Shown here piece after piece: positions 40,380 through 50,581 of a DNA stretch of 64,000 nucleotides. The stretch spans positions 682,001 through 746,000 of the forward strand of contig NZ_JAKNTO010000001.1 in assembly GCF_022440845.1 (NCBI RefSeq). The letters run 5' to 3'. Within the stretch, counting starts at the first letter, position 1, and every line of letters starts with the position of its first letter. The DNA comes from Ruminococcus sp. OA3. Its GTDB lineage: Bacteria > Bacillota > Clostridia > Lachnospirales > Lachnospiraceae. The position numbers and the translations under genes were made by a program. The notes below the pieces were generated by a model that worked only from the letters and a program-made list of their open reading frames with translations, was not told the origin of the DNA and did no database searches.

Positions 40380-42196
40380 CAGGAACAGTGTTACAGTATA
40401 TTTTATATCTTGTCATTCTGGTTGTACTTGCCATACCGCTCGGCGGATACATAGGCAAGGTTATGAATGGCGAAAAAACATTCTTATCAAAATTTTTAAA
40501 TCCCTGTGAACGTGGCATTTACAGGCTCATGAAGGTGAAGGCAGATGAACAGATGAGCTGGAAAAAGTATGCGGTCTGTGCACTTTTATTTTCCGGTGTT
40601 GGACTTATATTTCTGTTTCTGCTGCAGATGCTGCAGGGATTCCTGCCCGGCAACCCGCAGGGACTAAACGGGGTGCCCTGGGATCTATCCTTTAATACCG
40701 CGGTCAGTTTTGTAACAAATACAAACTGGCAGGCATACAGCGGTGAAAGCACTTTGAGCTATCTCACACAGGCACTGGGACTGACTGTACAGAACTTTGT
40801 ATCGGCGGCCACCGGTATTGCCGTACTGTTTGCCATGATTCGGGGATTTACGAAGGTAAAGGAAAAGGGACTTGGAAGTTTCTGGGTGGATCTGACAAGA
40901 ACCGTTGTTCATATTCTGATTCCGCTTAACCTGATCGTTGCTGTCTGCCTTGTCGGAGGAGGTGTTGTTCAAAATTTAAAACCGGCTGAGACTGTTCAGC
41001 TGGTCGAGCCTATTGCAGTGGATGCAGAAGGTGAGATTATAGAAGGAGCAGACATCGATGAAGAGGCAGAAACAGTTATGCTGGATGGCGCGCTTGTGCC
41101 TGATGCTGAAATTATAACAGAACAGATCGTACCGCTTGGACCTGCAGCAAGCCAGGTTGCCATCAAACAGACCGGTACAAACGGGGGAGGATTTTACGGT
41201 GTAAACTCTGCGCATCCACTGGAAAATCCAAATGCGTTTACGAACTTACTTGAGATGATATCACTGCTTTTGATACCGGCAGCACTGTGCTTTACGTTTG
41301 GCAGAAATGTGAAAAACAAAAAACAGGGAATTGCAATTTTTGCATCCATGTTTATCTGCCTGGTTATAGCGCTGAGTATCGTGGCTGTAAATGAGCAGAT
41401 GGCAACACCGCAGCTTACACAGGATGGGGCGGTGATGACGGGTGTGACGGATGGCCAGGCAGGAGGAAATATGGAAGGCAAGGAGACGCGGTTTGGCATC
41501 GCAACTTCATCCACCTGGGCGACATTCACGACAGCAGCTTCCAACGGGTCAGTGAACTCCATGCATGACAGCTACACACCCATAGGAGGAATGATACCGA
41601 TGCTGCTGATGCAGCTGGGAGAAGTAATCTTCGGAGGAACGGGGTGCGGACTGTACGGTATGCTGGCATTCGCTATTCTGACAGTATTTATCGCGGGATT
41701 GATGGTTGGCCGTACGCCGGAATTTCTGGGCAAGAAGATTGAACCTTATGAAATGAAATGGGCGGTTCTGGTCTGCCTGGCAACACCAATCGCCATTCTG
41801 GTGGGAAGCGGCGTCGCGGCAGCAGTCCCTGAAGTGGCTGACAGTCTGAACAATCCGGGAGCACATGGATTCTCTGAGCTGCTCTACACCTATTCATCAG
41901 CGGGCGGTAACAATGGATCTGCATTTGCAGGATTCGGAGCCAATACGGTATTTCTAAATGTTACAATTGGCCTGGTTATGCTGTTTGTAAGATTTATTCC
42001 ACTGATTGGCACACTGGCGATCGCCGGAAGTCTGGCAGGCAAAAAGAAAATTGCGGTGACGGCAGGAACGCTGTCGACTACGAATGCAATGTTTGTGTTT
42101 CTGCTGATTATCATTGTACTTCTGGTAGGTGCGCTCAGCTTCTTCCCCGCACTGGCGCTGGGGCCAATCGCTGAGTTCGTCAGCAGTGTAATTTAG
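40376..42196 (+). CDS. kdpA: K+-transporting ATPase, KdpA subunit
   Basis: Potassium-selective channel-like subunit of the high-affinity KdpFABC pump, in the membrane. At 606 residues it is slightly longer than the usual 560, owing to an acidic insert near residues 215-255 ([18 protein letters not shown]). Selectivity-filter-type motifs include [14 protein letters not shown] near 105, [20 protein letters not shown] near 265-285 and [20 protein letters not shown] near 380. Start overlaps kdpF. Confidence 0.96.
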   Translation: MTGTVLQYILYLVILVVLAIPLGGYIGKVMNGEKTFLSKFLNPCERGIYRLMKVKADEQMSWKKYAVCALLFSGVGLIFLFLLQMLQGFLPGNPQGLNGVPWDLSFNTAVSFVTNTNWQAYSGESTLSYLTQALGLTVQNFVSAATGIAVLFAMIRGFTKVKEKGLGSFWVDLTRTVVHILIPLNLIVAVCLVGGGVVQNLKPAETVQLVEPIAVDAEGEIIEGADIDEEAETVMLDGALVPDAEIITEQIVPLGPAASQVAIKQTGTNGGGFYGVNSAHPLENPNAFTNLLEMISLLLIPAALCFTFGRNVKNKKQGIAIFASMFICLVIALSIVAVNEQMATPQLTQDGAVMTGVTDGQAGGNMEGKETRFGIATSSTWATFTTAASNGSVNSMHDSYTPIGGMIPMLLMQLGEVIFGGTGCGLYGMLAFAILTVFIAGLMVGRTPEFLGKKIEPYEMKWAVLVCLATPIAILVGSGVAAAVPEVADSLNNPGAHGFSELLYTYSSAGGNNGSAFAGFGANTVFLNVTIGLVMLFVRFIPLIGTLAIAGSLAGKKKIAVTAGTLSTTNAMFVFLLIIIVLLVGALSFFPALALGPIAEFVSSVI

Positions 42197-42209
42197 GAGG
42201 GAATGAAAG

Positions 42210-44279
42210 ATGACTGAAAAATCAAAGACGGCTCTTGCAGATAAAAAAATGATAGCGAGAGCGATAAAAGATTCATTTATCAAATTAAAACCAAAAACAC
42301 AGGCACAAAATCCCGTCATGCTGCTGGTATATATATCAGCAGTACTGACAACTGTTCTGTGGATCATATCCTTGTTCGGGATCCAGGACGCTTCGTCAGG
42401 ATTTACACTGGCAATTGCAGTCATTCTCTGGCTTACCGTACTGTTTGCCAATTTTGCAGAAGCAATCGCTGAGGGGAGGGGAAAAGCTCAGGCAGACTCC
42501 CTGCGTGCGGCAAAACGTGATGTGACGGCGTATAAGATACTAAGCCCCGGAGAAAAGGACCGTATCACGGAGGTTCCGTCGGTTTCTCTGAAAAAAGGGG
42601 ATATTGTAATCGTAAAGGCAGGACAGCAGATTCCTGCAGACGGCGAGGTTATCGAAGGTGCAGCTTCTGTTGATGAGAGTGCCATTACCGGTGAGTCTGC
42701 CCCGGTCATCCGTGAAAGCGGCGGAGACCGGAGTGCAGTGACAGGAGGAACAACGGTTCTTTCTGACTGGATCGTGGTGGAAGTGACGAGTGAGGCAGGA
42801 GAGAGCTTTCTGGATAAAATGATTGCCATGGTTGAGGGGGCTTCAAGAAAGAAAACGCCAAATGAGATGGCTCTTCAGATTTTTCTGGTGGCGTTGTCCA
42901 TTATTTTCATTCTGGTTACACTTTCTCTGTATACGTTCTCTATGTTTTCTGCTGACCAGGCGGGAATATCGAACCCGACATCTGTTACCACATTAGTGGC
43001 ATTGCTGGTATGCCTTGCACCTACTACAATCGGTGCGCTCCTGTCAGCGATCGGAATTGCGGGTATGAGCCGGCTGAATCAGGCCAATGTGCTGGCAATG
43101 AGCGGCCGTGCGATTGAGGCGGCAGGTGATGTTGACATTCTGATGCTGGATAAGACAGGAACCATCACACTGGGAAACCGGCAGGCACATGAGTTCATCC
43201 CGGTAGACGGATGTTCCGACAGGGAGCTGGCAGATGCCGCACAGATCGCCTCGCTGGCAGATGAAACACCGGAGGGAAGAAGCGTCGTGATTCTGGCAAA
43301 GGAGCAGTTTGGCATTCGGGGACGCAGTCTGCATGATAAGAGCATGACTTTTGTTCCCTTCTCTGCCAGGACCAGGATGAGCGGTGTGGATTTTGATGGC
43401 AATGAGATCCGCAAAGGTGCAGCAGATGCTGTCAAAGCTTATGTTGAAGCTGCTAAAGGAACCTACAGCAGTCAGTGCGACGAAGTTGTTAAGAAGATTT
43501 CCAATCAGGGAGGAACTCCGCTGGTAGTTGCCAAAAATCACAGGATTATGGGAGTCATCCATCTGAAAGATATTATCAAACAGGGGGTCTCGGAAAAATT
43601 TGCGGATCTCAGGAAAATGGGAATCAAGACGATTATGATTACTGGTGACAATCCGCTGACTGCAGCCGCAATTGCAGCCGAAGCGGGGGTGGATGATTTT
43701 CTGGCAGAAGCAACACCTGAAGGAAAGCTGGAAATGATCCGGGACCTTCAGAAAAAAGGTCATCTGGTCGCCATGACAGGAGACGGAACGAATGACGCTC
43801 CTGCACTGGCTCAGGCTGATGTGGCGGTGGCGATGAATTCAGGCACGCAGGCAGCAAAAGAAGCCGGCAACATGGTCGATCTGGATTCATCACCTACGAA
43901 GCTTATAGATATTGTCAGAATAGGTAAACAGCTGCTGATGACGAGGGGAAGTCTGACAACATTCTCCATAGCCAACGATGTGGCAAAATATTTTGCAATC
44001 ATACCGGCACTGTTTGTCGGATTATATCCGGGACTCTCAGCACTCAATATTATGGGACTGAACTCTCCGCAGAGTGCAATTTTATCGGCGATTATTTATA
44101 ATGCGCTGATCATTGTGGCATTGATTCCACTGGCATTAAAAGGAGTTAAATACCGTGAAGTGTCAGCGGGCAGGCTGCTTGGCAGAAATCTGCTGGTGTA
44201 CGGAGTCGGCGGTTTAATCGCGCCGTTTATCTTTATCAAGCTGATCGATATGATTCTTGTGATGTTTGGACTGGTATAA
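42210..44279 (+). CDS. kdpB: K+-transporting ATPase, KdpB subunit
   Basis: P-type ATPase catalytic subunit, 689 residues, normal length. It shows the phosphorylation motif [12 protein letters not shown], the actuator motif [12 protein letters not shown], and the hinge [17 protein letters not shown]. The membrane helix motif [20 protein letters not shown] is typical of KdpB. Start ATG follows AGGAGGG, 13 bases after kdpA. Confidence 0.97.
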   Translation: MTEKSKTALADKKMIARAIKDSFIKLKPKTQAQNPVMLLVYISAVLTTVLWIISLFGIQDASSGFTLAIAVILWLTVLFANFAEAIAEGRGKAQADSLRAAKRDVTAYKILSPGEKDRITEVPSVSLKKGDIVIVKAGQQIPADGEVIEGAASVDESAITGESAPVIRESGGDRSAVTGGTTVLSDWIVVEVTSEAGESFLDKMIAMVEGASRKKTPNEMALQIFLVALSIIFILVTLSLYTFSMFSADQAGISNPTSVTTLVALLVCLAPTTIGALLSAIGIAGMSRLNQANVLAMSGRAIEAAGDVDILMLDKTGTITLGNRQAHEFIPVDGCSDRELADAAQIASLADETPEGRSVVILAKEQFGIRGRSLHDKSMTFVPFSARTRMSGVDFDGNEIRKGAADAVKAYVEAAKGTYSSQCDEVVKKISNQGGTPLVVAKNHRIMGVIHLKDIIKQGVSEKFADLRKMGIKTIMITGDNPLTAAAIAAEAGVDDFLAEATPEGKLEMIRDLQKKGHLVAMTGDGTNDAPALAQADVAVAMNSGTQAAKEAGNMVDLDSSPTKLIDIVRIGKQLLMTRGSLTTFSIANDVAKYFAIIPALFVGLYPGLSALNIMGLNSPQSAILSAIIYNALIIVALIPLALKGVKYREVSAGRLLGRNLLVYGVGGLIAPFIFIKLIDMILVMFGLV

Positions 44280-44295
44280 GAAGGAGAGAGGATTT

Positions 44296-44901
44296 ATGAA
44301 GACATTAAAATCAAGTCTGCCTCGTGCAGCTGTCTGTGTATTGATATTTACAATACTCTGCGGTGTGGTCTACACAGGAATTGTGACCGGAATCGCACAG
44401 ATATTTTTTCATGATAATGCAAATGGCAGTATCATCGAAGTTGACGGAAAAAAATACGGAAGCGAGCTGCTGGGGCAGCAGTATACGGATGACAGCCATA
44501 TGTGGGGACGTATTATGAGCGTTGATGTATCCACATTTACGGATGCGGACGGAAATCATCTGATGTATTCGGCTCCCTCAAACTTAAGTCCGGCAGGAGA
44601 AGAATTTCAGGCGCTTGTAGCCGAGAGAGTCGACAAACTGCGGGCAGCCAATCCTGCAAATGCTGATGAGCCCATCCCTGTTGACCTTGTAACGAATTCT
44701 GGCAGCGGGCTCGATCCTCATATTTCACCGGACGCAGCCGAATATCAGGTGGCGAGAATCGCAGACAGCCGTGATATGGCTGAGGATGAGGTCAGGGAAA
44801 TTATAGAAAGCTGTACAAAGGGCAAAGTACTGGGCGTATTTGGCGAAAAGACAGTCAATGTCCTGAAAGTTAATCTGATGCTCGACGGAATTCTGAAATA
44901 A
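44296..44901 (+). CDS. kdpC: K+-transporting ATPase, KdpC subunit
   Basis: A 201-residue accessory subunit with one N-terminal helix (AAVCVLIFTILCGVVYTGIV). Family motifs include GSELLGQQYTDDSHMWGR, TNSGSGLDPHISPDAAEYQ and VNVLKVNLMLDG. The frame opens at 44266 inside kdpB; ATG 44296 follows AAGGAGAGAGG and matches the family N-terminus. Confidence 0.95.
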   Translation: MKTLKSSLPRAAVCVLIFTILCGVVYTGIVTGIAQIFFHDNANGSIIEVDGKKYGSELLGQQYTDDSHMWGRIMSVDVSTFTDADGNHLMYSAPSNLSPAGEEFQALVAERVDKLRAANPANADEPIPVDLVTNSGSGLDPHISPDAAEYQVARIADSRDMAEDEVREIIESCTKGKVLGVFGEKTVNVLKVNLMLDGILK

Positions 44902-44921
44902 AGTAATCCAGGAGGAACCTT

Positions 44922-45827
44922 ATGCATAAAAAACATACGGCATGGACACAAAGCCGGAAGATGCCCGGGATTAACCCGGGCATAAAACCGGAAACTGAAC
45001 TTTTTAATATGATCTACGCGATCGGTTCAGAAATGGGCACAAATCCTCAGATCTTTTTGTCTGGAAAGGATACTCTCTGGGTGTATTATGAATTCACCTG
45101 TTACAGCTCCGAGCTATTTTTTGATGAGTATGGTGCTTCCATGGCGTTGGTATCGGAAAAGTATCCTGTTTCTGTTTATGGGACTGTGAACGAATCAGAA
45201 AGCGGAGAGCTTATTGCCAGAATGTCGCAGTATAAAGCGGAAATGGAGTGGATAAAAAAAGATATATCTTCAGGAGATTTTGATGAAATGCTGAATATTT
45301 GTGTTAAAATTAAAACACCTGCAGAAGATATACAAAAGGAATTTTATCGGATTTTATGTGATATGGATTATAGAAATGAGCTGCTTGCCGTGCGGCGCAC
45401 TTATTTTTTGGAGCATGTATTTGCTGATTACCCACAATATAATCAGGACACGTATTTCCGGTACATCCCTATGGCGGGGGACTGGAAGAGAACATCGTGT
45501 ACAGCGTCACTGACTGTTTCACAGAAAAAAGAATTGTGGATGCTGTTTCTGCAGGAACGGTACAGTCCGATCGAGTTTGATGAGGTATGGAAGTTGATGG
45601 AAGATGAACAGAGACTGACGATGTTTTCCTGGGAAATGGCGTTGAGGCTTGCTTTAGATCAGCTGGGAGTCCGAATTTTATACGATGAAAAAAACGGTTT
45701 TGCTGTGATAAACGGAGAAAACAAAAGAATGTACTATAACTATGACAGTGACAGTACCGCTGAGCGTTTATTTTTAAAACTGCTGTTCCCCAGGCCTTAT
45801 ATAAAGAAAGGAGGCCCAAATGGATGA
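44922..45827 (+). CDS. Unrecognised protein between kdpC and kdpD
   Basis: A 301-residue protein I do not recognise. It has no signal peptide or membrane helix. The basic N-terminus (MHKKHTAWTQSRKMPG) is followed by mixed alpha/beta sequence rich in aromatic residues (LWVYYEFTCYSSELFFDEYG) and several cysteines. Start ATG follows AGGAGG, 20 bases after kdpC, and the end overlaps kdpD by eight bases, so it is translationally embedded in the kdp operon. Codon use matches neighbours. A role in K+ sensing or KdpD control is inference from position alone. Confidence 0.85.
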   Translation: MHKKHTAWTQSRKMPGINPGIKPETELFNMIYAIGSEMGTNPQIFLSGKDTLWVYYEFTCYSSELFFDEYGASMALVSEKYPVSVYGTVNESESGELIARMSQYKAEMEWIKKDISSGDFDEMLNICVKIKTPAEDIQKEFYRILCDMDYRNELLAVRRTYFLEHVFADYPQYNQDTYFRYIPMAGDWKRTSCTASLTVSQKKELWMLFLQERYSPIEFDEVWKLMEDEQRLTMFSWEMALRLALDQLGVRILYDEKNGFAVINGENKRMYYNYDSDSTAERLFLKLLFPRPYIKKGGPNG

Positions 45828-48519
45828 TATAAGAGCAAACCCTGATCTGCTGCTTAAAAAAATTGAAGAGGAAACTCAGGACAGGAACCGGGGACACTTA
45901 CGAATTTTCTTTGGCTATGCTGCCGGTGTGGGGAAAACGTATGCGATGCTGAAGGCTGCTCATGCAGAAAAACGTCGTGGTGTGGATGTCATTGTCGGAT
46001 ATGTGGAACCACATACCAGACCTCAGACCATGCAGCTTCTAAAGGGGCTGGAATGTCTGCAAAACCAGGAAATTGAACATAAGGGCATCAGGCTGAAAGA
46101 ATTGGATCTGGATGCTGCAATAGAGAGGAAACCGCAGCTGATTCTGGTGGATGAGCTGGCGCATACGAATGCGGAAGGCTGCCGTCATCTGAAACGGTAT
46201 CAGGATGTGGAAGAACTGCTGAATAACGGAATTGATGTCTATACCACAGTCAATGTCCAGCATATCGAGAGCCTGAATGACATTGTGGCATCCATAACCG
46301 GTGTACTGGTCAGGGAAAGGATTCCGGATCACGTATTCGACCGGGCAGATCAGGTATCTCTGGTTGATATTGAACCGGAAGAACTGATCGAGCGTCTGAA
46401 TGAGGGCAAAATTTATAAAGAACACCAGGCGCGCAGGGCGCTGGGGAATTTTTTTACGACGGAGAATCTGGTGGCGCTGAGGGAAATAGCGCTCCGAAGA
46501 ACAGCTGACCGCATTAACCGGATATCGGATAAAATCAAGCAGTCACAGAGCAGCGATTACTATACGGATGAGCACATCATGGTGTGTCTGTCCTCGTCAC
46601 CTACGAATGCCAGGCTGATACGAACAGCAGCCAGAATGGCAAATGCCTTTAAAGGAAATTTTACGGCGCTGTTTGTGGAAACCCCCGATTTTTCCAGAAT
46701 GGAGGGTGAGAATAAAGAACGGCTGAGGAAAAACATGAAGCTGGCGCAGCAGCTGGGAGCTCATATTGAGACGACATATGGGGACAATATTGCTTTGCAG
46801 ATTTCAGAATTTGCAAGGCTTTCTGGCGTTTCCAAGGTAGTAGTGGGAAGGTCCAGCGCCAGAAGAAGAAGCATTTTTGGGCGTCAGTCCCTGACAGAAC
46901 AGCTGATCACATATTCCCCCAATCTTGACGTATATATCATTCCGGATAAGAATACGCCAGCTTACAAAGCCGCACATATACTGAAGGGGGACGGGCGGGG
47001 CAACCTGCTGCCCGACCTGTTAAAGACTCTCGCTATGCTTGCCGGGGCTACAGCCATAGGAACTGTGTTTTATGAGTGTGGATTCAGCGAAGCTAATATT
47101 ATCACCATTTATATCCTGTGTGTGCTGGTCACCTCTGTAATCACATCCCGGAGGATTTTCAGTCTGATACTTTCAGTATTCTGTGTGTTTGTATTTAACT
47201 TTTTCTTTACTGTGCCGCGCTTTACGTTTCAGGCGTACGACAGCGGATATCCGGTTACGTTTGTGGTGATGTTTATCGCCGCGTTTATCACAAGTTCTCT
47301 TGCAGTCAAGATCAAGCGCCAGGCGTTCCAGGCTGCACAGTCGGCTTACAGGACCCGGATCCTGCTTGAGACTAATCAGATGCTGGCACAGGCAGAGCAG
47401 GTATCAGATATTATATCCGTGACAGCACAGCAACTGGTGAAACTTTTGAAGCGGAATCTTGTATTTTACCGTGCTGAGGATGGAACACTGGCTAAACCTC
47501 AGGTCTTTATGGCCGACGGTGAGCAGACGGAAAAAGGTATTTATACAACAGACAATGAACAGGCGGTGGCAGCATGGGTATTTAAAAACAACAAACATGC
47601 GGGTGCCGGTACAAATACGCTGGGAAGTGCCGTCTGTATGTACCTGGCAGTCCGCATCACCGATAAGGTATACGGCGTCGTAGGAATCGCGGTACATAAC
47701 CGGCCGCTGGATTCTTTTGAGAACAGTGTGATACTGTCAATCCTGGGAGAATGTGCACTGGCGCTTGAGAAAGACATGGCTATAAAAGACCGTCAGGAAG
47801 CTGCAGCTCTTGCCAGAAATGAACAGCTGAGGGCCAATCTGCTTCGTTCCATTTCACATGACCTGCGAACTCCGCTGACTTCCATTTCCGGAAATGCCGG
47901 AATTTTACTGGCCAGTGAGGAGCATCTGGATATGGGACAGCGCAGACAGCTCTATTCTGATATCTATGATGATTCCCTGTGGCTTATCAATCTGGTGGAG
48001 AATCTGCTTTCGGTTACCAGGATTGAAGACGGGACCATGCATCTGAATCTGACCACAGAATTACTCGATGAAGTGGTGACAGAGGCGATGCATCATATCA
48101 ACCGGCGCAGTGTGGAGCATGAAATTATAGTAACACAGTCAGAAGACTTTATCCTGGTTAAAATAGATGCACGGCTCATTATGCAGGTGATAATGAATAT
48201 CGTGGACAATGCAGTCAAATATACGCCGTCAGGATCACAGATCGATGTAAGAACACGCAGAGAGGGAAGCTGGGCGGTGATTGAAATATCTGATAACGGC
48301 GATGGAATATCGGATGAGGCAAAACAGAGAATATTCGATATGTTTTATACGGCAAATGTAAAGGTGGCGGACAGCAGACGGAGCATGGGTCTGGGACTTG
48401 CGCTCTGTAAGTCTATTATAAACGCCCACGGCGGAGAAATTTCTGTATGTGATAACAATCCAAAGGGTGCGCTGTTTCGGTTTACACTGCCGGCAGAGGA
48501 GGTAACGTTACATGAATAA
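45820..48519 (+). CDS. kdpD: KdpD sensor histidine kinase
   Basis: An 899-residue full-length K+ sensor kinase. The N-terminal KdpD domain has Walker A GYAAGVGKTYAM and Walker B LILVDELAHTNAEGCRH, followed by a universal-stress-protein-like domain (residues 250-370). Four closely spaced helices (near 395-490) and a GAF domain precede the HisKA motif RSISHDLRTPLTSISGNAG and the ATPase motifs DNGDGISDEA and SMGLGLALCK. It overlaps the upstream unknown gene and the downstream kdpE by eight bases each. Confidence 0.96.
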   Translation: MDDIRANPDLLLKKIEEETQDRNRGHLRIFFGYAAGVGKTYAMLKAAHAEKRRGVDVIVGYVEPHTRPQTMQLLKGLECLQNQEIEHKGIRLKELDLDAAIERKPQLILVDELAHTNAEGCRHLKRYQDVEELLNNGIDVYTTVNVQHIESLNDIVASITGVLVRERIPDHVFDRADQVSLVDIEPEELIERLNEGKIYKEHQARRALGNFFTTENLVALREIALRRTADRINRISDKIKQSQSSDYYTDEHIMVCLSSSPTNARLIRTAARMANAFKGNFTALFVETPDFSRMEGENKERLRKNMKLAQQLGAHIETTYGDNIALQISEFARLSGVSKVVVGRSSARRRSIFGRQSLTEQLITYSPNLDVYIIPDKNTPAYKAAHILKGDGRGNLLPDLLKTLAMLAGATAIGTVFYECGFSEANIITIYILCVLVTSVITSRRIFSLILSVFCVFVFNFFFTVPRFTFQAYDSGYPVTFVVMFIAAFITSSLAVKIKRQAFQAAQSAYRTRILLETNQMLAQAEQVSDIISVTAQQLVKLLKRNLVFYRAEDGTLAKPQVFMADGEQTEKGIYTTDNEQAVAAWVFKNNKHAGAGTNTLGSAVCMYLAVRITDKVYGVVGIAVHNRPLDSFENSVILSILGECALALEKDMAIKDRQEAAALARNEQLRANLLRSISHDLRTPLTSISGNAGILLASEEHLDMGQRRQLYSDIYDDSLWLINLVENLLSVTRIEDGTMHLNLTTELLDEVVTEAMHHINRRSVEHEIIVTQSEDFILVKIDARLIMQVIMNIVDNAVKYTPSGSQIDVRTRREGSWAVIEISDNGDGISDEAKQRIFDMFYTANVKVADSRRSMGLGLALCKSIINAHGGEISVCDNNPKGALFRFTLPAEEVTLHE

Positions 48520-49210
48520 ACCAATGGTTCTTGTAGTAGAAGATGATGCGGCAGTTCGGAACCTGATAACAACCACACTGGGGACACAGGACTATAAATA
48601 TCACACCGCGGCAACAGGCGAGGCCGCAATTGTGGAAGCGGTTTCTCATAAGCCGGATGTGGTTCTGCTGGATCTGGGGCTTCCTGATATGGATGGGGTG
48701 GAGATCATAAAGAAGATCCGATCCTGGTCAAATATGCCGATCATTGTTATCAGCGCACGGAGTGAGGATATGGACAAAATTTACGCACTGGATGCCGGCG
48801 CAGATGATTATCTGACAAAACCCTTTTCCGTGGAAGAACTGCTGGCGAGACTCAGGGTGACTTTTCGAAGGCTGAATTATGTGCAGGGACAGACGGCGGA
48901 GGAAGCTTCCGTTTTTCATAATGGCAGTCTGACGGTTGACTACGCTTCCGGATGTGCGTATATGGATGATTTGGAGCTGCATCTGACACCTATCGAATAC
49001 AGGCTTCTGTGCCTGCTGTGTAAAAATGTGGGCAAAGTACTGACCCATGCCTATATCACGAGAGAAATCTGGGGAAGTGCCTGGGAAAATGATGTTGCCT
49101 CGCTCCGTGTTCACATGGCCACACTGCGCAAAAAGATTGAAAAAGATCCGACAATCCCACAGTATATTCAGACACATGTCGGAGTGGGATACCGGATGCT
49201 GCGCGTCTGA
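48512..49210 (+). CDS. kdpE: KdpE response regulator
   Basis: A 232-residue OmpR-family regulator. The receiver has VVEDDAAVR, the phosphoacceptor in VVLLDLGLPDMDG, and DDYLTKPFSVEELLAR. The winged-helix domain includes LTPIEYRLLCLLCKNVGKVL and ends HVGVGYRMLRV. It overlaps kdpD by eight bases and should activate kdpFABC at low K+. Confidence 0.96.
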   Translation: MNKPMVLVVEDDAAVRNLITTTLGTQDYKYHTAATGEAAIVEAVSHKPDVVLLDLGLPDMDGVEIIKKIRSWSNMPIIVISARSEDMDKIYALDAGADDYLTKPFSVEELLARLRVTFRRLNYVQGQTAEEASVFHNGSLTVDYASGCAYMDDLELHLTPIEYRLLCLLCKNVGKVLTHAYITREIWGSAWENDVASLRVHMATLRKKIEKDPTIPQYIQTHVGVGYRMLRV

Positions 49211-49251
49211 AGAATCCATCCGGATTATATGCGGGCTTTGCAGAGAGTTAA

Positions 49252-49280
49252 TTGACAAATCAGCGTGTGAGTGGCATAAT
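49252..49280 (+). promoter_or_regulatory. Sigma-A promoter of the glycerol dehydrogenase gene
   Basis: TTGACA (49252-49257), 17 bases, CATAAT (49275-49280), about 50 bases before the start codon. Confidence 0.82.
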
Positions 49281-49330
49281 GTTAAAATAATAACAGGTAA
49301 ACCAGTTGAATTATTATGGAGGTAGAGATT

Positions 49331-50428
49331 ATGGCACAGATTATTGCAAGTCCAAGCAGATATATTCAGGGCAAGGGTGAGATCAGAAATTTATGTTCTT
49401 TTGCTCAAAACTATGGGAAAAAACTTTGTATCCTGGTCAGCTCATCGGGGAAAAAACGTGTGGAGGCAGCGATCACGGAAGGTCAGAAGGATACTGAAAT
49501 TGAGATTGTGTTTGAAATATTTAACGGTGAATGCTGTATGACAGAGATCAACCGGATCATAGAAATTGTAAAGGCAGCCGGCTGTGATATGATCGCAGGC
49601 GTCGGCGGCGGTAAGATTCATGATACGGCAAAAGCAGTCGGCTTTTATGCGGGTATTCCTGTGGTTATCGTGCCGACGATTGCCTCTACCGATGCACCGT
49701 GCAGCGCCCTTTCCGTTATCTATTCAGTGGATGGAGTTTTTGAAAAATATCTGTTTCTGCCGTCCAGCCCGGATATTGTGCTGGTTGACACGGATATTGT
49801 GAGCAGGGCACCTGCAAGACTGTTGATCTCCGGTATGGGGGATGCGCTTGCCACATACTTCGAGGCGAGAGCCTGCAGGCAGTCAGATGCGGTAAACTGT
49901 GTAGGCGGAAAGAGCACGCTAGCAGCGCTGGCGCTGGCTCGGCTTTGTTATGACACGCTGATGGAGAATGGAGTAAGTGCAGCGATCGCGGCGGAGGAGA
50001 AGGTGTGTACCAAGGCTGTGGAAAATGTGATTGAGGCCAATACGTATCTGTCCGGAATCGGATTTGAGAGCGGGGGGCTTGCCGGGGCACATGCAATCCA
50101 CAATGGGCTGACGGTGATTAAAGAGACACATGGGTTGTATCATGGAGAGAAAGTGGCATTCGGTACACTGGTTCAGCTTGTGCTTGAGAATGCTGACATG
50201 GAGGAGATAGAAGAGGTACTGGAATTCTGCCAGGCTGTAGGACTTCCCACCACGCTTGAAGAGCTTGGAATCACGGAAGTTAAATCTGAGGAAATCATGG
50301 AAGTTGCCAGGCTTGCCGCAGCAGAGGGTGATACCCTCTGTAATATGCCTTTTGAGGTTACTCCCGAAGATGTATATGCCGCGATCATGGCGGCGGATGC
50401 ACTTGGAAGATGTTTTACAGAGGAATAA
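49331..50428 (+). CDS. gldA: Glycerol dehydrogenase
   Basis: A 365-residue NAD+-dependent, zinc-containing alcohol dehydrogenase oxidising glycerol to dihydroxyacetone. The NAD motif is GVGGGKIHDTAKAVG, and metal-binding segments are GMGDALATYFEARAC, GLAGAHAIHNGLT and HGLYHGEKVAFG. ATG at 49331 follows GGAGG (49318-49322); an in-frame ATG at 49316 lies in the ribosome site. It has its own promoter and no dihydroxyacetone kinase nearby. An open frame of 43 codons continues after its stop. Confidence 0.94.
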   Translation: MAQIIASPSRYIQGKGEIRNLCSFAQNYGKKLCILVSSSGKKRVEAAITEGQKDTEIEIVFEIFNGECCMTEINRIIEIVKAAGCDMIAGVGGGKIHDTAKAVGFYAGIPVVIVPTIASTDAPCSALSVIYSVDGVFEKYLFLPSSPDIVLVDTDIVSRAPARLLISGMGDALATYFEARACRQSDAVNCVGGKSTLAALALARLCYDTLMENGVSAAIAAEEKVCTKAVENVIEANTYLSGIGFESGGLAGAHAIHNGLTVIKETHGLYHGEKVAFGTLVQLVLENADMEEIEEVLEFCQAVGLPTTLEELGITEVKSEEIMEVARLAAAEGDTLCNMPFEVTPEDVYAAIMAADALGRCFTEE

Positions 50429-50545
50429 ACGATTGATTCCACATGGTTTTTTACCTTAGGCATTTCTATTGTTCTGGATGTGATTCCTGATGCTGTCAGG
50501 GGATTATCTGAGAAAATATTGGAGAAAAGAGCAGATGAAACAGGT

Positions 50546-50575
50546 GAAAGCGCCCAATGACGATTGAGCGCTTTC
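50546..50575 (-). terminator. Terminator of the prepilin-like gene
   Basis: GAAAGCGCCCAAT and ATTGAGCGCTTTC form a 13-bp stem. The single mismatch (C.A) on the plus strand becomes a U.G wobble in the minus-strand RNA, suggesting it serves the minus-strand gene that ends at 50582. Confidence 0.65.
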
Positions 50576-50581
50576 AATAAT

